Assembly: GCF_029542785.1 (NCBI RefSeq)
Contig: NC_083374.1
Location: 620,001 to 684,000, forward strand
Direction: 5' to 3'
DNA length: 64,000 bases
DNA from: Malassezia japonica
Lineage: Eukaryota > Basidiomycota > Malasseziomycetes > Malasseziales > Malasseziaceae
In this document: positions 38,533-48,663 of the stretch, one piece after another
Numbering within the stretch: the stretch's first letter is position 1
Layout of the letters: every line of letters begins with the position of its first letter
Made by a program: the position numbers and the translations under genes
Notes under the pieces: generated by a model
The model's input: only the letters and a program-made list of their open reading frames with translations
The model's database searches: none
What the model was told of the DNA's origin: nothing

Positions 38533-40722
38533 ATGGCGGATCGCGCACCGAACGCGACGCCGCCGGCGCTGTCGGCAGCCGCCGAGCCTGTGCTCATAGC
38601 CGAAGCCGAGGCGATGTTGGACGGCCCCGACGGCCTCGAGCAGGTCGTGCCGGGCGACCTGTGGCCGCCGGCCGCCGGCTTTGCGCCGGCCACTCCGCTG
38701 GACGTGCCGGCGCCGTCCATCCCTACGCCAGAGCGCTTTGCGGACGCGCTCGCGTCCGAGGTGCTGCCAATGGATCCTCTTGCGCTGCTGCCGGAGGATA
38801 CGGTGCCGCCGGCTCGGGGGACGGGTCTCGTGTATGACCCCCGCATGATGCTGCATGCAACGCCCGCGATCGGCGAGTCGCATCCGGAGCGCCCCGAGCG
38901 CATTGCCAAGATCTTTGGCCTGCTCGAGCGCCACGGGTGCGTGGCGCGCATGGTGCGCATTCCCTCGCGCGAGGCTCTGCGCTCGGAAGTCGCGCTCGTG
39001 CACAATGCCGAGCTCTGGGACGAGTTTGAAGAAACCGTGCGCATGCCCCTCGACCAGCTGATCCTCTACTCGCGGCAGCTCGAGGCCAAAGCGTCACTCT
39101 ACCTGAACCAGCACTCGACCTTTAGCGCGCGCATTTCGTGCGGCAGCGTCATCGAGATGTGCCACGCGGTCGCGACGCGGCGCGTCCGCAACGGCTTTGC
39201 CGTCGTCCGTCCTCCGGGGCACCACGCCGAGCCGAACTGTGGCACAGGCTTTTGCCTGTACAACAATGTCGCGGTCGCCGCCGCGTCGCTCCTGGCGAAT
39301 CCCTCACCGGTGGACCCGGTGAAGCGCATCATGATTGTGGACTGGGACGTGCACCACGGCAACGGCACGCAGCGGGCGTTTTGGAACAACCCCAGCGTGC
39401 TGTACGTCTCGCTGCACCGGTACGAAAACGCGTCGTTCTACCCCGGCACACCGTATGCGAACTTTGACATGGTCGGCGGCCCCGATGCCGAAGGCACGTC
39501 GCTCAACGTGCCGTGGCCGTGCGGCGGCATGGACGACGCCGACTACCTGCACGCCTTCCAGCGCTGCATCATGCCGGTCGCCTACGAGTTTGCGCCAGAC
39601 ATGGTGATTATCAGCGCCGGCTTTGACGCGGCCGAGGGCGACTTGCTCGGCGGCTGCCACGTCTCGCCGGCGGGATATGCGCACCTCACGCACCAGCTTG
39701 CGGCGCTCGCCAACGGGCGCCTGGTCGTCGCGCTCGAGGGCGGCTACGACCTGGATGCGATTGCGAACTCGGCATTGGCCGTGACGCGCGTCTTGCTCGG
39801 CGACGCGCCGCCGATGCTCGCACCGGGGCAGGCGTGCAGCTCGGCAGGCGCCGATACCGTGGCGCGCGTCGTGCGGACGCAGGCGCGCTACTGGCGTAAC
39901 CTCGCCGCGGACCAGGTGCCGCATGCGCCCCAGCTCGACGCGCGCGACGTGCTGGCCGCGCAGCGGTCCGCGTCGCTCTGGGCAGCGCACCGGATGGTGC
40001 CGCTGCCTGCGATACCCGCCGAGTCTCTCGCAGCGAACCAGGTGGTGTGCTCTCCGTCGCTGATGGAGGCAAAGAGCACGGTGCTGCTGGTGTACGTCCA
40101 CGACTCGGCTCCGATCCACGTATCGGACGCGCTCCTCGACGGCGACTATGCAAACGAGCCGGCGGTGCACTTTGCGGATGCGAGCGCATTTGTAGCGCAC
40201 TGGGCGTCAGAGCGCGGGTATGCGGTGGCAGATATGAACACGCGCGCGACGCTGCCAGTGCGCTCGCTGCGCAACCGCGACCACGACAGGGCAATGCCGC
40301 GCACGAGCGAAGGTGTGCTCAAGAGCAACCTCGCCGAGCAGCTGCTTTATGTATGGGACAATTTCCTGGCGCTCAGTCCCGCGAAAAAGGTCGTGTTTGT
40401 CGCACAGGGCACGGGGTGCGATGCGGTGGTGCAGCTGATTGCGCGGCGCGTCGTGCAGGAGCGCATCGCTGCCATGGTCCAGCTCATGGCATACAACCCC
40501 ATTCCGCTCGTGCCAAAAGGGCGGCAGGAGCTCAAGGCATGGTACTTTGCGCACTCGCTTGTCGTGTGCCCACGGGAGCATCCGCTGTATGCGTGGGGCG
40601 AGCAGTCGGCATCGGGGAAGCGACTGGGGCATACAGTGCGTGCGGACGAGGCGAGCGCTGCGGATTTGCTGCCGGCCGTATGGGGCCAGGTGGAACGGTT
40701 TGTAGAGGAAAAACTGGCCTAG
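38533..40722 (+). CDS. HDA1: Class II histone deacetylase, Hda1 type
   Basis: Single exon, 729 aa. The deacetylase domain (about 95-440) shows HPERPERI, VVRPPGHHAEP, the metal-site segment IVDWDVHHGNGTQ, and ISAGFDAAEGD and ALEGGYDL near its end. The remaining 250 residues, with a Rossmann-like stretch LALSPAKKVVFVAQGTG, fit the Arb2-type C-terminal domain found in Hda1/Clr3. Hda1 deacetylates histones H3 and H2B in repressive complexes. The start MADRAPNAT is the first ATG after the RGS gene, only 26 bp beyond its stop. Confidence 0.95.
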   Translation: MADRAPNATPPALSAAAEPVLIAEAEAMLDGPDGLEQVVPGDLWPPAAGFAPATPLDVPAPSIPTPERFADALASEVLPMDPLALLPEDTVPPARGTGLVYDPRMMLHATPAIGESHPERPERIAKIFGLLERHGCVARMVRIPSREALRSEVALVHNAELWDEFEETVRMPLDQLILYSRQLEAKASLYLNQHSTFSARISCGSVIEMCHAVATRRVRNGFAVVRPPGHHAEPNCGTGFCLYNNVAVAAASLLANPSPVDPVKRIMIVDWDVHHGNGTQRAFWNNPSVLYVSLHRYENASFYPGTPYANFDMVGGPDAEGTSLNVPWPCGGMDDADYLHAFQRCIMPVAYEFAPDMVIISAGFDAAEGDLLGGCHVSPAGYAHLTHQLAALANGRLVVALEGGYDLDAIANSALAVTRVLLGDAPPMLAPGQACSSAGADTVARVVRTQARYWRNLAADQVPHAPQLDARDVLAAQRSASLWAAHRMVPLPAIPAESLAANQVVCSPSLMEAKSTVLLVYVHDSAPIHVSDALLDGDYANEPAVHFADASAFVAHWASERGYAVADMNTRATLPVRSLRNRDHDRAMPRTSEGVLKSNLAEQLLYVWDNFLALSPAKKVVFVAQGTGCDAVVQLIARRVVQERIAAMVQLMAYNPIPLVPKGRQELKAWYFAHSLVVCPREHPLYAWGEQSASGKRLGHTVRADEASAADLLPAVWGQVERFVEEKLA

Positions 40723-40733
40723 TGTTGTACGCG

Positions 40734-42111
40734 TTATGTTGGCTCGCGCTTGATCGATGGGGAGGGGGGAGAGGGTGCGGTGCGAGGGGCATCGTTGGAG
40801 GAGGCCGTTGGGTGCACAGGTGCTTCCAGTGGCTGGGGCTCGGATGCACTCGGATGGTTGCGTTCGGGTGCTTCTTGCTTAACTGCAGTGGCATGCTCAG
40901 AGCTCTCGGCTTTTGTGCCAAGCTCTTGCTGCGAGCCCTCGTCCTTGGGCATCTCTTCCTTGGTTCCTCCTTTCTTTTCGCCCTCCTGTGCCACCCTTTC
41001 GGCCTCTTCTCCTCCCTGCGGCCACCCAAATGCCTCCGATGTCCGCCGCAGCTTGAGAATGTGGTCCAGGTACAGCGTCCCGCGCTTGCCCCACTCGCCG
41101 CCGGTCTCGGGCCGGAACTCGGTATAGAGTCCGTATGCGGCCTTGTGCAGTGCCTCTGCCGAGTGCTCCGCCTCATCCTCTGCACTCGTCCGCCATTCCT
41201 TGTCGACGTACGAGCTCGCAAGCAGCATCATGGCGCCCATGACCTGCGGCAGTGTCTGAAACATCGACTTGCGCAGGTATTCGAATGCTTTGGACGGCGG
41301 CACGATTTGGCCGCCGTGCAGGCCGCGGTACCGGCCCGAGCGCAGGCAGATGACCGGGATCGTGACGCCCATAAACTCGATATGCGGCTGGTTTGCACTG
41401 ACGGTCGCCGACGGCGCCTTGGCAATGCGCCCCAGCGACTGGGCACGCGCGGTCGCCGTAGTACTTACGTAGCACTGTGCGAGGCTCAGTGCCTCGGCAG
41501 CGGCAAAGCCCATATACTGCAGCACGACGACGCACCATGCGGTGAGTACCGGCGCACGGTTTACGACGACATGCCGCCCTTGGAGCGACGCCTCTTCGAG
41601 GACAGGGTAGAACGCAAAGTGCCCTTCGTCCTCGTCGTGCCGCTGTGGCGCGTCGCCCCAGTCGCGGCGCAGCGCCTCTTCACGCTGCTGTTTCTGGCGG
41701 TTTCCCGCACGCTGCATAAGTGCTGGAACGTACCTCGGCGTGGCTCAGGCCCACGATCTCCGTCTCGGCGCTCGACGTACCGAGCGTCTGGAGGACGCGC
41801 ACGAGCTTGTCGCGTGTCGCGCTCGTTCCTCCGACACCAAGCTCCTCAAGCTCGGGCGCAGACACACGGCTGAGGCGGGCGCGCGTCGTACACTTTCCCT
41901 TGACAAGGTTGCGCACGGTCTGCATGGCATCGACGACGCTTTGGCCACCCAGCGTATGTAGGGCGTGGATCAACCGCGGCATCGGCAGGACCTCGTCGCC
42001 GTCTATACGCTCTCCTCCTTCATTCCGCTTCGGCAGCTCGGACGAGGTGCGTATGCGCTTGAGCAGCGCCGCGGCGCGCTCCTCATGCGTCGCCTCGCGC
42101 TTCAAGGGCAT
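40734..42111 (-). CDS. Uncharacterised protein, two exons
   Basis: Exons 42111-41734 and 41711-40734, separated by a 22-nt intron, give 451 aa. I do not recognise the family. Residues 30-115 are helical and include RLIHALHTLGGQSVVDAM and TTRARLSRVSAPELEELGVGG. The central part reads as a folded domain: GHFAFYPVLEEASLQGRHVV, NRAPVLTAWCVVVLQYMGF, PHIEFMGVTIPVICL and KSMFQTLPQVMGAMMLL, then FRPETGGEWGKRGTLYLDHIL. The last 100 residues are Glu/Lys/Pro-rich and disordered. The gene lies between HDA1 (11 bp between convergent stops) and MED20 (41 bp between divergent starts). Confidence 0.65.
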
Positions 42112-42152
42112 GGTCTGTGCCGCCACCGATTAGTAAGCCAACCGCCGCTTCG

Positions 42153-43152
42153 ATGGCCGTGACGGGGTACGTCGCCCAACTTACGCAGCACGGCACGGAT
42201 CCCCACGCTGGGCCCGAATGCCTTGGGATCGGTCGCGACGCATCTTCAGACGCAACATGGCGCACAATCACTCGGCCCGTGGCGCCTGCGATTTCGCCCG
42301 TATCGCACGGTCCGTGGGTCGCATTCGGAAGAGCACACCAAAGGGTTGCGTGCCGAGCAACCTGCCGACGACCTGCGCCGCCAGCGGCGCGTAATGTGGG
42401 AGGTGACAGACGCGGCGCAACCAAAGGCCGTGTTTCTCCTGTTCGAGGACGCGGCGATGCCGACACGGGCGGAAATGCGCGCGACGTCGAGCGAAGGACA
42501 CAGCCGCTGGCACGCTCACGTCGTCAGCGCCGAGTTTGCGACGCTTCTGCGCCATGCGAATCTTCCCGGGCCGCTCGGCACGCCAGCAGGTACGCTGGGC
42601 CCGGGTGCGTGGATGCAGCGCGGCGCCAATATCGCATTCGACGGCCTCTCGTTCCGGATACGCTTGGGGCAGGCGCAGGCGTCGCTCCTCGGTACCGCGC
42701 CCGAGCAGGAAGTGGTGCTGAGCATCGGCAACGTCATTGTCGGCGCAGACCGTGTTGTAGGCGGCATTGTCGAGATCCAGTACCTGCCATTGACGCGGCT
42801 CTCTCCGAGCTCGTCGTTGCTTGGCTCGCTGCTGGTCGCGCTCTTGCCGCCGAATCTCGTGCCGCTGCTTACACCGGTGCCTGCGCCCGCGCATGAGCTG
42901 ATTCTCCCGAGCTCGGTCGTGCCGCGCACGATGCTAGCGCCGTCGCAGCTCGAAGAGGTCGTCCCGGCCAGCACGAGCGAATGGCGCAACGCGTCTCAAG
43001 GCCGCCAGGCACCGCAAAACCCCGAGGCTTTTCCGCCGTGGGACGACGAGCCGAACTACACCCCGGATGTCGTGGGGTGGACCGGCGTCGAGCCCCGCCG
43101 GCGCATGGCATTTGTATACCTGACCATGCTTCGTGCCGAAGGCCTCGCGTGA
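42153..43152 (+). CDS. MED20: Mediator subunit 20 (Med20/Srb2)
   Basis: Two exons, 42153-42166 (14 nt) and 42189-43152, around a 22-nt intron; 325 aa. The spliced start MAVTGTARIP resembles MGVT... of Med20. The TBP-like fold is recognisable from RVMWEVTDAAQPKAVFLLFED, GANIAFDGLSFRIRLGQ and VGGIVEIQYLPL, in Med20 order. The C-terminal 90 residues (Pro-rich) are extra relative to human MED20 (212 aa). Med20 pairs with Med18 in the Mediator head module bridging activators and RNA polymerase II. The family assignment rests on pattern recognition of a divergent protein, hence moderate confidence. Confidence 0.75.
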
Positions 43153-43165
43153 TGTACTATAGAAC

Positions 43166-45675
43166 CTACATGTAGTTCTTGCATGCGCTCTGGTACAGGA
43201 GCTGCACGTCTCTTACTGCCTCGGCGCGGTCGGCAGCAATACGGGGAATCAGCGCACGGATCGCATCGACGACTGGCGCAGGCGCCTCGGTGCCGGTAAA
43301 GTACGGCTCGACGCTGACCGGGAGCTCGTCGGCAGCGAGCTTCGCGAGGGTCTGGTGCGCCGAGGTGAGGTGAGGCAAGGAGTCGGCCAGGACCGTGTCG
43401 AGGTTCTGTGTGAGAAGAGCGACGTACCCATCCCTTGCGCTCCGCGAGGATCTCGAAAATGCGCAGGCCCTCGATGCCGATCCAGGCAGTGTGCAGCGCA
43501 TCAAAAGCGCTCGGCACTTGGCCAAGCGTCGTGGCAATGGCTGGGTCAGAAGCGAAACGTACCTTGGTAGAACGTGGTGGCGGCCACCGCCTCGGGCTGC
43601 TCGGCACGCAGCGTGCGGGCCAGGGCGACCAGTGCGTGCTCAGCCTGGGTAAGCTCGTCTTTGGCGTCAACGCTGCTCGGCGGCGCAATATCCAGCACGA
43701 GCGTTACGACCTCGAGCAGGCTCACGATCGCCGCCGACGCACGCCGGGGGCGGCCGTCGATCGTCTGCTGGATCGGCGCCCAGTGCGCCTTGTTATAACA
43801 CGGGAGGAGCGACGTGTCGCGCTGGTCGCTAAACGAGCTCTTCTTCGCAATGTCCAGCAGGCGCTCGACCGCCTTGATGGCCCGCGTGCGCTGCGTCGCG
43901 TCCAGCTCTTGGTCGATGATCTCGCCGCGGATCAGGTCGAGCTTGACCAAGGCGCGCGTCACAGACGTTTCGAGGCGGTGCCCAAACTCGCACAGACTGG
44001 CGATCTGGGAAAACTTGTTGTTAGAAAACGCTTGGCCGATGACTTCCGGCAGCTCGCTGTCGCTCTGCCCGTAAAACTTGGCCATGTGATCCGACCACTC
44101 GTTCTCCATCACCGGGCCAAGTGCGCCGCCAAACGCTGCGTTACGTTCGAGACCGATGTGCGACGCGGTATCGAACTGCACCGCCTTGAGGCCCAGGACG
44201 GTGTACTGCGCGAAAGCAAGCTTCATCGCACCCAGCTCCTGCAAGAGGCGAATAAAGAGCATGCGCAGGCGGTAGCCACGCGGACTCTCTGCAACGCCGT
44301 ACGAGGCAATCGCCGCTGCGCACAAATGCGTCGGCACATCCGCCGCGGTGAGCGACATGTACGACGCCAGCAACGCGAGGTCGTCGCCCGTTTGCATTTC
44401 CGTGTCTGGCAGACGCGCAAAGCGCAGCGACGTGACGTACTCGTTGAGGAGCCGGCCGGCAGCCACTTGCTTGCCATGCGGCTCGAGCAGGTACTTGATT
44501 TTTTCCGCATTGACGCAGCGCACAATGCCGTCCTCGGACGTGAGCGGCGGCTTCTTTTGGAGCGCAGCCGCGAGGAATGCAGTGCGGTCCCCGTCACTCA
44601 GCTCGCAAAGGTAGGGGTACAGGTCTTCAAAGCACGTCGCCTTGGTCGAGAACTGCACATAGTACTTGGCGAGCAGCTTGTCAAAGACGGCGCCGCGCTT
44701 GGCGAGGTACGCAGTCGAGAGCTTGGCGGCATTCGCCTGGCAGTACATTTCGAGCACGCCCAGGAACGAGCCACGGTCTGCCCACTTGTCCTTCTCGGCC
44801 GCATCCACCAGCACGGCCAGGTCGGCGTCATGCAGCGCCTCGGACGCCTGCGTAGCCAACGCGACCAGCATGCGGATGTACAGAGAAATCACCGCCCAGT
44901 TGCGGTCGCCGGCCACGATGCGCGCACGGCAATCGTCCGCGACGCTGCCCAGGTCGCCATGCGCCTCCCACGCCTCGCGCAAGAGGAACTGGATACCGAG
45001 ACTGTTTTCAGCAAGGCGCTTCGGCACCGGCTCTTGCATCATAGCAAGTGCCTGGCCGAGGTGCGCTTTGCCTAGCAAGAGGTGGAAACGAAGGTAGAGC
45101 GAGAGCGTCTCTTCTGTAAACGTCGACTCGTCGACCGGGTTCTCGTTCAAAAGACGCAGCGCGACCTGTAGCGCGAGCGTCGAGCCGGGCGGCTTGAGCT
45201 GCTGCGACTGCAAGACGGCGACCTGCATGTACCGCCAAAAGTCCGTTTTGTCTTTCGAAGTGCGGTACTGTTTCAGGAGGAACTGCTGCGCGCGCTGCAG
45301 CATGCCGCCTTTTACGAGCGTCAGGAAGGCGTCTTCGGCGAGCTCCTGGTTCTTCGGCTGCGCCTGGCTCGCGAAAATGTACAGGTCCGCGAGCTTTTGC
45401 TCCATTCCAACAAGCGGCATGACAAACGACAGCGGCGCAAGCACACCCGCATCGATGTTGCCGCGCAGCAGCACCTCGATCTCGTTGCGTGCATCGTCGA
45501 TCCGGCCCAAGCGCACCAGCGCAATCGATCGAAGCGCACTCGCAAGAGGCAGCGGACCCTTCTTTAGCAAAACATCCGCCTTGGTCAGCGCCAGGGAATC
45601 ATTCCCTGTCTCGAGCGCATTGTAAATGTCCGAGCACCGGTACTGGTCCAGCACGTTCCCTTTGCCGGAGACCAT
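43166..45675 (-). CDS. NAA25: NatB N-acetyltransferase auxiliary subunit (Naa25/Mdm20)
   Basis: Three exons, 45675-43563, 43540-43428 and 43405-43166, with two 22-nt introns; 821 aa, near yeast Mdm20 (796 aa). The start is MVSGKGNVLDQYRCSDIYNA. Helical TPR-like repeats run throughout (ALRSIALVRLGRIDDARNEIE, YIFASQAQPKNQELAEDAF), and the centre has LLQELGAMKLAFAQYTVLGLKAVQFDT, typical of this subunit. NatB acetylates N-termini starting Met-Asp/Glu/Asn/Gln; Naa25 anchors the catalytic Naa20 to ribosomes. The C-terminal two exons restore a single frame ending in YQSACKNYM. It is divergent from EME1 with only 32 bp between start codons. Confidence 0.85.
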
Positions 45676-45707
45676 GCCAAAAGTGGAGGGAGTGGAGAAC
45701 TTCCAGC

Positions 45708-47031
45708 ATGGACGGCAGCGATACCTCGCTGTCGCTCCCAAGCCCTCGGCGGCTGGCCGGCACGCGCCTCGACTCGAGTCCACGCGCGGTGATGGACTCG
45801 CCGACGCTGGTCGTGCGTACGCAACAGAATCGGGGGGAAGCGCTGCCCGAGTGCTCGTCGCCGCTCTTTCTGGGCGAGCAGCCCAGCTCGCCGAGCCCCG
45901 CGTCGCCACGGCCCGCGCGCGTGCGGCGCCCACGTCTCACAGCACAGGAGCGCGCAGAGAATCAGGCCGAACGCGTGCGGGCGCTGGCCGAGCGCCAGCG
46001 ATGGCGCGATGCGAACCGTATCCGCCAGCGGCGCGCCGATACCATGCAGGACCTGCACGTCCGCGTTGACGCGTCGCTTGTGCATGGCGCACTCGCGCCT
46101 GTGATGAGCGACCTGCGCGAAAAGATGGAGGCGGATGGCGCACAACTACATACGATTGCCGCGTCGCTCACCGCACAGACCTCGCCGGCGTTTGGACGCG
46201 TCGCGTTTGAGCGCAAAGTGCGGTCCGAGTACGACGCGATCCAGAAGCTATGGGCGCCGCTCGACGAGGAGCATACACTGCGTGAGTCGACACTTTTGCA
46301 TATTTGCACTGCTGCTGAGTTCCTTGCAGCCATGGAGGACCAGAGCCTCGTGTTGCGTATCCAAGCGCCGCTTCCGACAGTCGGCGCCGACGTGCTGCAA
46401 GACGGGCCGCCGCGCCACGTCCTCGTTCTCCTTGGACTCGATACCCATTTAAAGCAGCGGCGGACTGCACAGAACCGGGCATACACAGAAAGTATCCGGC
46501 AGCGTATGCAGTCGGGCGGCGCGCCGCTGCGTCTGCCGAGCGAAGAGAGCGTGCGGGCAGAAATTGATCGCGTCCTGCTGCAACTGCAGATGCTACATGC
46601 ATGCCACGTCGTGCGCATTCCGGCGCTATCCGATGCGGTCGACTGGCTGCACTCGATTGCATGCGACGTATCCATCCGGCCATACAAGCTCTTGGAGCGG
46701 GCGAGCACCGCGCCGATCCGCGCATCGCGTACGATTACCGGTACATCGAATCTCGCCACGTTCCAGGGGATGCTCGAGCAGATCCCGCGATGCACTGCAC
46801 CGGCGACTTATGCCATCACCGCAAAATACCCCACCTTTCGTGCGCTGATGGAGGCATATGCCGTGTGCACACCCGAGCAAGGCGCCGTGCTCCTTGCTCC
46901 ACTCGAGGTACGTGGCTCTTCTAACGCAGTGCCGAAGCGGACGCAGCTCGCGCCATCTTGGGCCACAGCTTTCCAAGCGCATCTATGAGGTGATGACGTC
47001 GCTCGATGGGAGCATGTCGGTAGAAAACTAA
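45708..47031 (+). CDS. EME1: Eme1/Mms4-type subunit of the Mus81 structure-specific endonuclease
   Basis: Two exons, 45708-46907 and 46930-47031, joined over a 22-nt intron; 433 aa. A disordered N-terminus (Ser/Pro-rich) leads into a helical, Arg-rich stretch and then an ERCC4-like domain: HVLVLLGLDTHLKQRRTAQ, LLQLQMLHACHVVRIPAL and SIRPYKLLERAS. The last exon gives SSRHLGPQLSKRIYEVMTS, matching the helix-hairpin-helix end of Eme1. Eme1 is the non-catalytic partner of Mus81, which cleaves branched recombination and replication intermediates. Without splicing the frame ends early with an unrelated tail. Its stop overlaps that of the convergent F-box-like gene by 4 nt of coding sequence. Confidence 0.82.
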
Positions 47032-48401
47032 GAAGGAGGTACATACAGCGGCGCACCCGCCTCACCGAGGTGCAGAAACGTCGCGGGGTAGCGTACGCGA
47101 AACGAGGCAGGCACAACGGCTTCCGATGCGGTGCGTGCCATTTTTGCTTCCGAGAAATATGTCTCGGCGCGGTCGAGTACTTGGCGGTCCTTGGCCGAGA
47201 AGCCGGTTGCGATGCGGTCGACGTATGTGCCTTCGGTCTGCAGGACGTAGCCGGGCATGGGCGGCGGCGCCTCCCAGCCGTATAGATTGGAAAAGGATTC
47301 TTGGAGCTCGTACCGGAACGACTCCTGTGGCGTGCTGTGCGTCTGGCCACGGTCCGTCCACGCGCCACGCAACTCGCGCGGCCAGCCCCCGGTGAACATG
47401 GCCGAGTTGAGCCGTTCGCGGTCTTCGGGGGTGAGCGATTGGGGGGCGGACGGCGAGCCTGCGCTGAGCCAGCAGATGTCAAAGCGCACCATTGCCGACG
47501 CGCCCATCTCTTCCAGCAGAGCGCCCTCTCCTTCTGCATCGAGTTGCTGAAAGAATGGGCGCAGACGCGACGCCATAATATCGGTGGGCCGGTAGGAAAA
47601 CTTGCGAGTATCGTAGCGTAGGTACGTCACGCCCGGCGTCCAGTCAGTATTAGTAGGAGCCGAGCTCGTCTCGACCGATGCATCGGCAGATTGGACGAGG
47701 TAGGTGTGCAGAAAACTGCCGGGACTCGTGCTTCCAGCGCACAGCGGTTCGAGAACGTCGATGGGCATCGGAAGACCGGTCAGCTCGCTCTGTGGGTCGA
47801 TACCGATAATGTGTAGATGCCGTAGGCGTCGGCGCAGGTTTGGAGCACATTCCTTCCACGCCTGGGGAACTGCGTACGCCCCTCGCGGGCTAGACGCACT
47901 GGGATACGGGGGAAAGAGGGAGCGCAAGAGCGTCTCGTTTCCGTTGTACACGAGTTTTAGGCTTACGGGCGACACGCTTGGGAGCGAAGCAGAGAATGCC
48001 TGCATCTCTGCACTGCCCAAGGACAGTACGTCGACATTGGGAAACAGCGAGAGGAATTCGTGCTCGCTGACCATGTCTTTCTTTTCATCGTCCGAGAGGC
48101 TGCTCAGGTACGAAAGCAGGTCAGTCTCTGGCATTTCCGTGTCAATAAAGAGGTGGCGGGTATACCAAGTCGGCTTCTGGCCCGGGATAGAGAGCCACGT
48201 TTCGTTGCTGTGCTGCAGCGTGTGTAACATGCGCAAGAGGTTGGCCAAGGCGTGGATCGACTCGATGGCTAGTGTACTCCATCGTGTGCTTTTCGTGCAC
48301 TCACACGCCTGGTGCGAGACATAAGCAAGAGTGTGTGCCGTTTTTGGATCCCCAGAAGCGGCCTCAGCAAAGATCCATTGCAGCAGCTCGGAAGGGAGCA
48401 T
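47028..48401 (-). CDS. F-box-like protein of unknown target
   Basis: Single exon, 457 aa from the ATG at 48401. The N-terminus MLPSELLQWIFAEAASGDP... LAYVSHQACECTKSTRW follows the F-box pattern (LPxELLxxIF ... L..VS......W). The rest has leucine-rich-repeat-like strands (NVDVLSLGSAEMQAF, RRLRHLHIIGID) but no clear substrate domain. If genuine, it would recruit substrates to an SCF ubiquitin ligase through Skp1. The start was chosen because the F-box begins immediately there. The convergent EME1 stop overlaps its own. The intergenic stretch upstream carries the tRNA gene. Confidence 0.7.
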   Translation of the reverse strand: MLPSELLQWIFAEAASGDPKTAHTLAYVSHQACECTKSTRWSTLAIESIHALANLLRMLHTLQHSNETWLSIPGQKPTWYTRHLFIDTEMPETDLLSYLSSLSDDEKKDMVSEHEFLSLFPNVDVLSLGSAEMQAFSASLPSVSPVSLKLVYNGNETLLRSLFPPYPSASSPRGAYAVPQAWKECAPNLRRRLRHLHIIGIDPQSELTGLPMPIDVLEPLCAGSTSPGSFLHTYLVQSADASVETSSAPTNTDWTPGVTYLRYDTRKFSYRPTDIMASRLRPFFQQLDAEGEGALLEEMGASAMVRFDICWLSAGSPSAPQSLTPEDRERLNSAMFTGGWPRELRGAWTDRGQTHSTPQESFRYELQESFSNLYGWEAPPPMPGYVLQTEGTYVDRIATGFSAKDRQVLDRAETYFSEAKMARTASEAVVPASFRVRYPATFLHLGEAGAPLYVPPS

Positions 48402-48488
48402 GATGCATGGTCGTCGATAAGCAGCGCACGGACGTCCAATATCCAGTTGCAGATGTAAGCACAGAACGACCACTACGGTGATCGAATT

Positions 48489-48587
48489 GGCAGGGTAGCA
48501 AAGTGGTCTAATGCAGCGGCCTTAAGCAGCCGAGTGTTTTACGCTCGTGAGATCCGCCATTCGCGGGTTCGAACCCCGCCCTTGCCA
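48489..48587 (+). tRNA. tRNA gene with a probable intron, most likely tRNA-Leu (anticodon UAA)
   Basis: A 99-nt cloverleaf candidate. The acceptor arms GGCAGGG and CCTTGCC pair fully (one G-U), followed by discriminator A. The D arm (GCA ... TGC, with AGTGGTCTAA) matches the Leu-type consensus; the T arm GCGGG-TTCGAAC-CCCGC is perfect. The anticodon loop reads CTTAAG, giving UAA, with purine 37. The 3' half of the anticodon stem is not adjacent, so an intron after position 37 is likely; a strong hairpin GAGTG-TTTTA-CGCTC lies inside it. The best pairing partner further downstream (TCCGC) leaves one mismatch and a short variable loop, unusual for Leu, so isotype and intron end remain uncertain. 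Confidence 0.75.
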
Positions 48588-48589
48588 AC

Positions 48590-48594
48590 TTTTT
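48590..48594 (+). terminator. RNA polymerase III terminator of the tRNA gene
   Basis: A run of five T residues begins three bases after the tRNA discriminator base, the standard Pol III stop signal. Confidence 0.7.
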
Positions 48595-48663
48595 AGAGCT
48601 GCACCTGAATGCGCCTATAGGGCCCCGGTTGGTGGAGGGCACAGGCTCCACACGAAGCAAGCG

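Noticed and set aside
37552..39003. Minus-strand frame of about 480 codons across the RGS/HDA1 junction
   Set aside because: Antisense shadow of two conserved genes; Ala/Gly/Ser-rich without motifs.
41439..41468. Possible 30-nt GTAAGT...CAG intron in the uncharacterised minus-strand gene
   Set aside because: It is a multiple of three, has no CTNAY branch-like site before the AG, and the retained residues read as continuous coding sequence.
40047..41873. Plus-strand frame of about 600 codons spanning the end of HDA1 and the next convergent gene
   Set aside because: It overlaps two well-supported genes in other frames and shows no conserved blocks.
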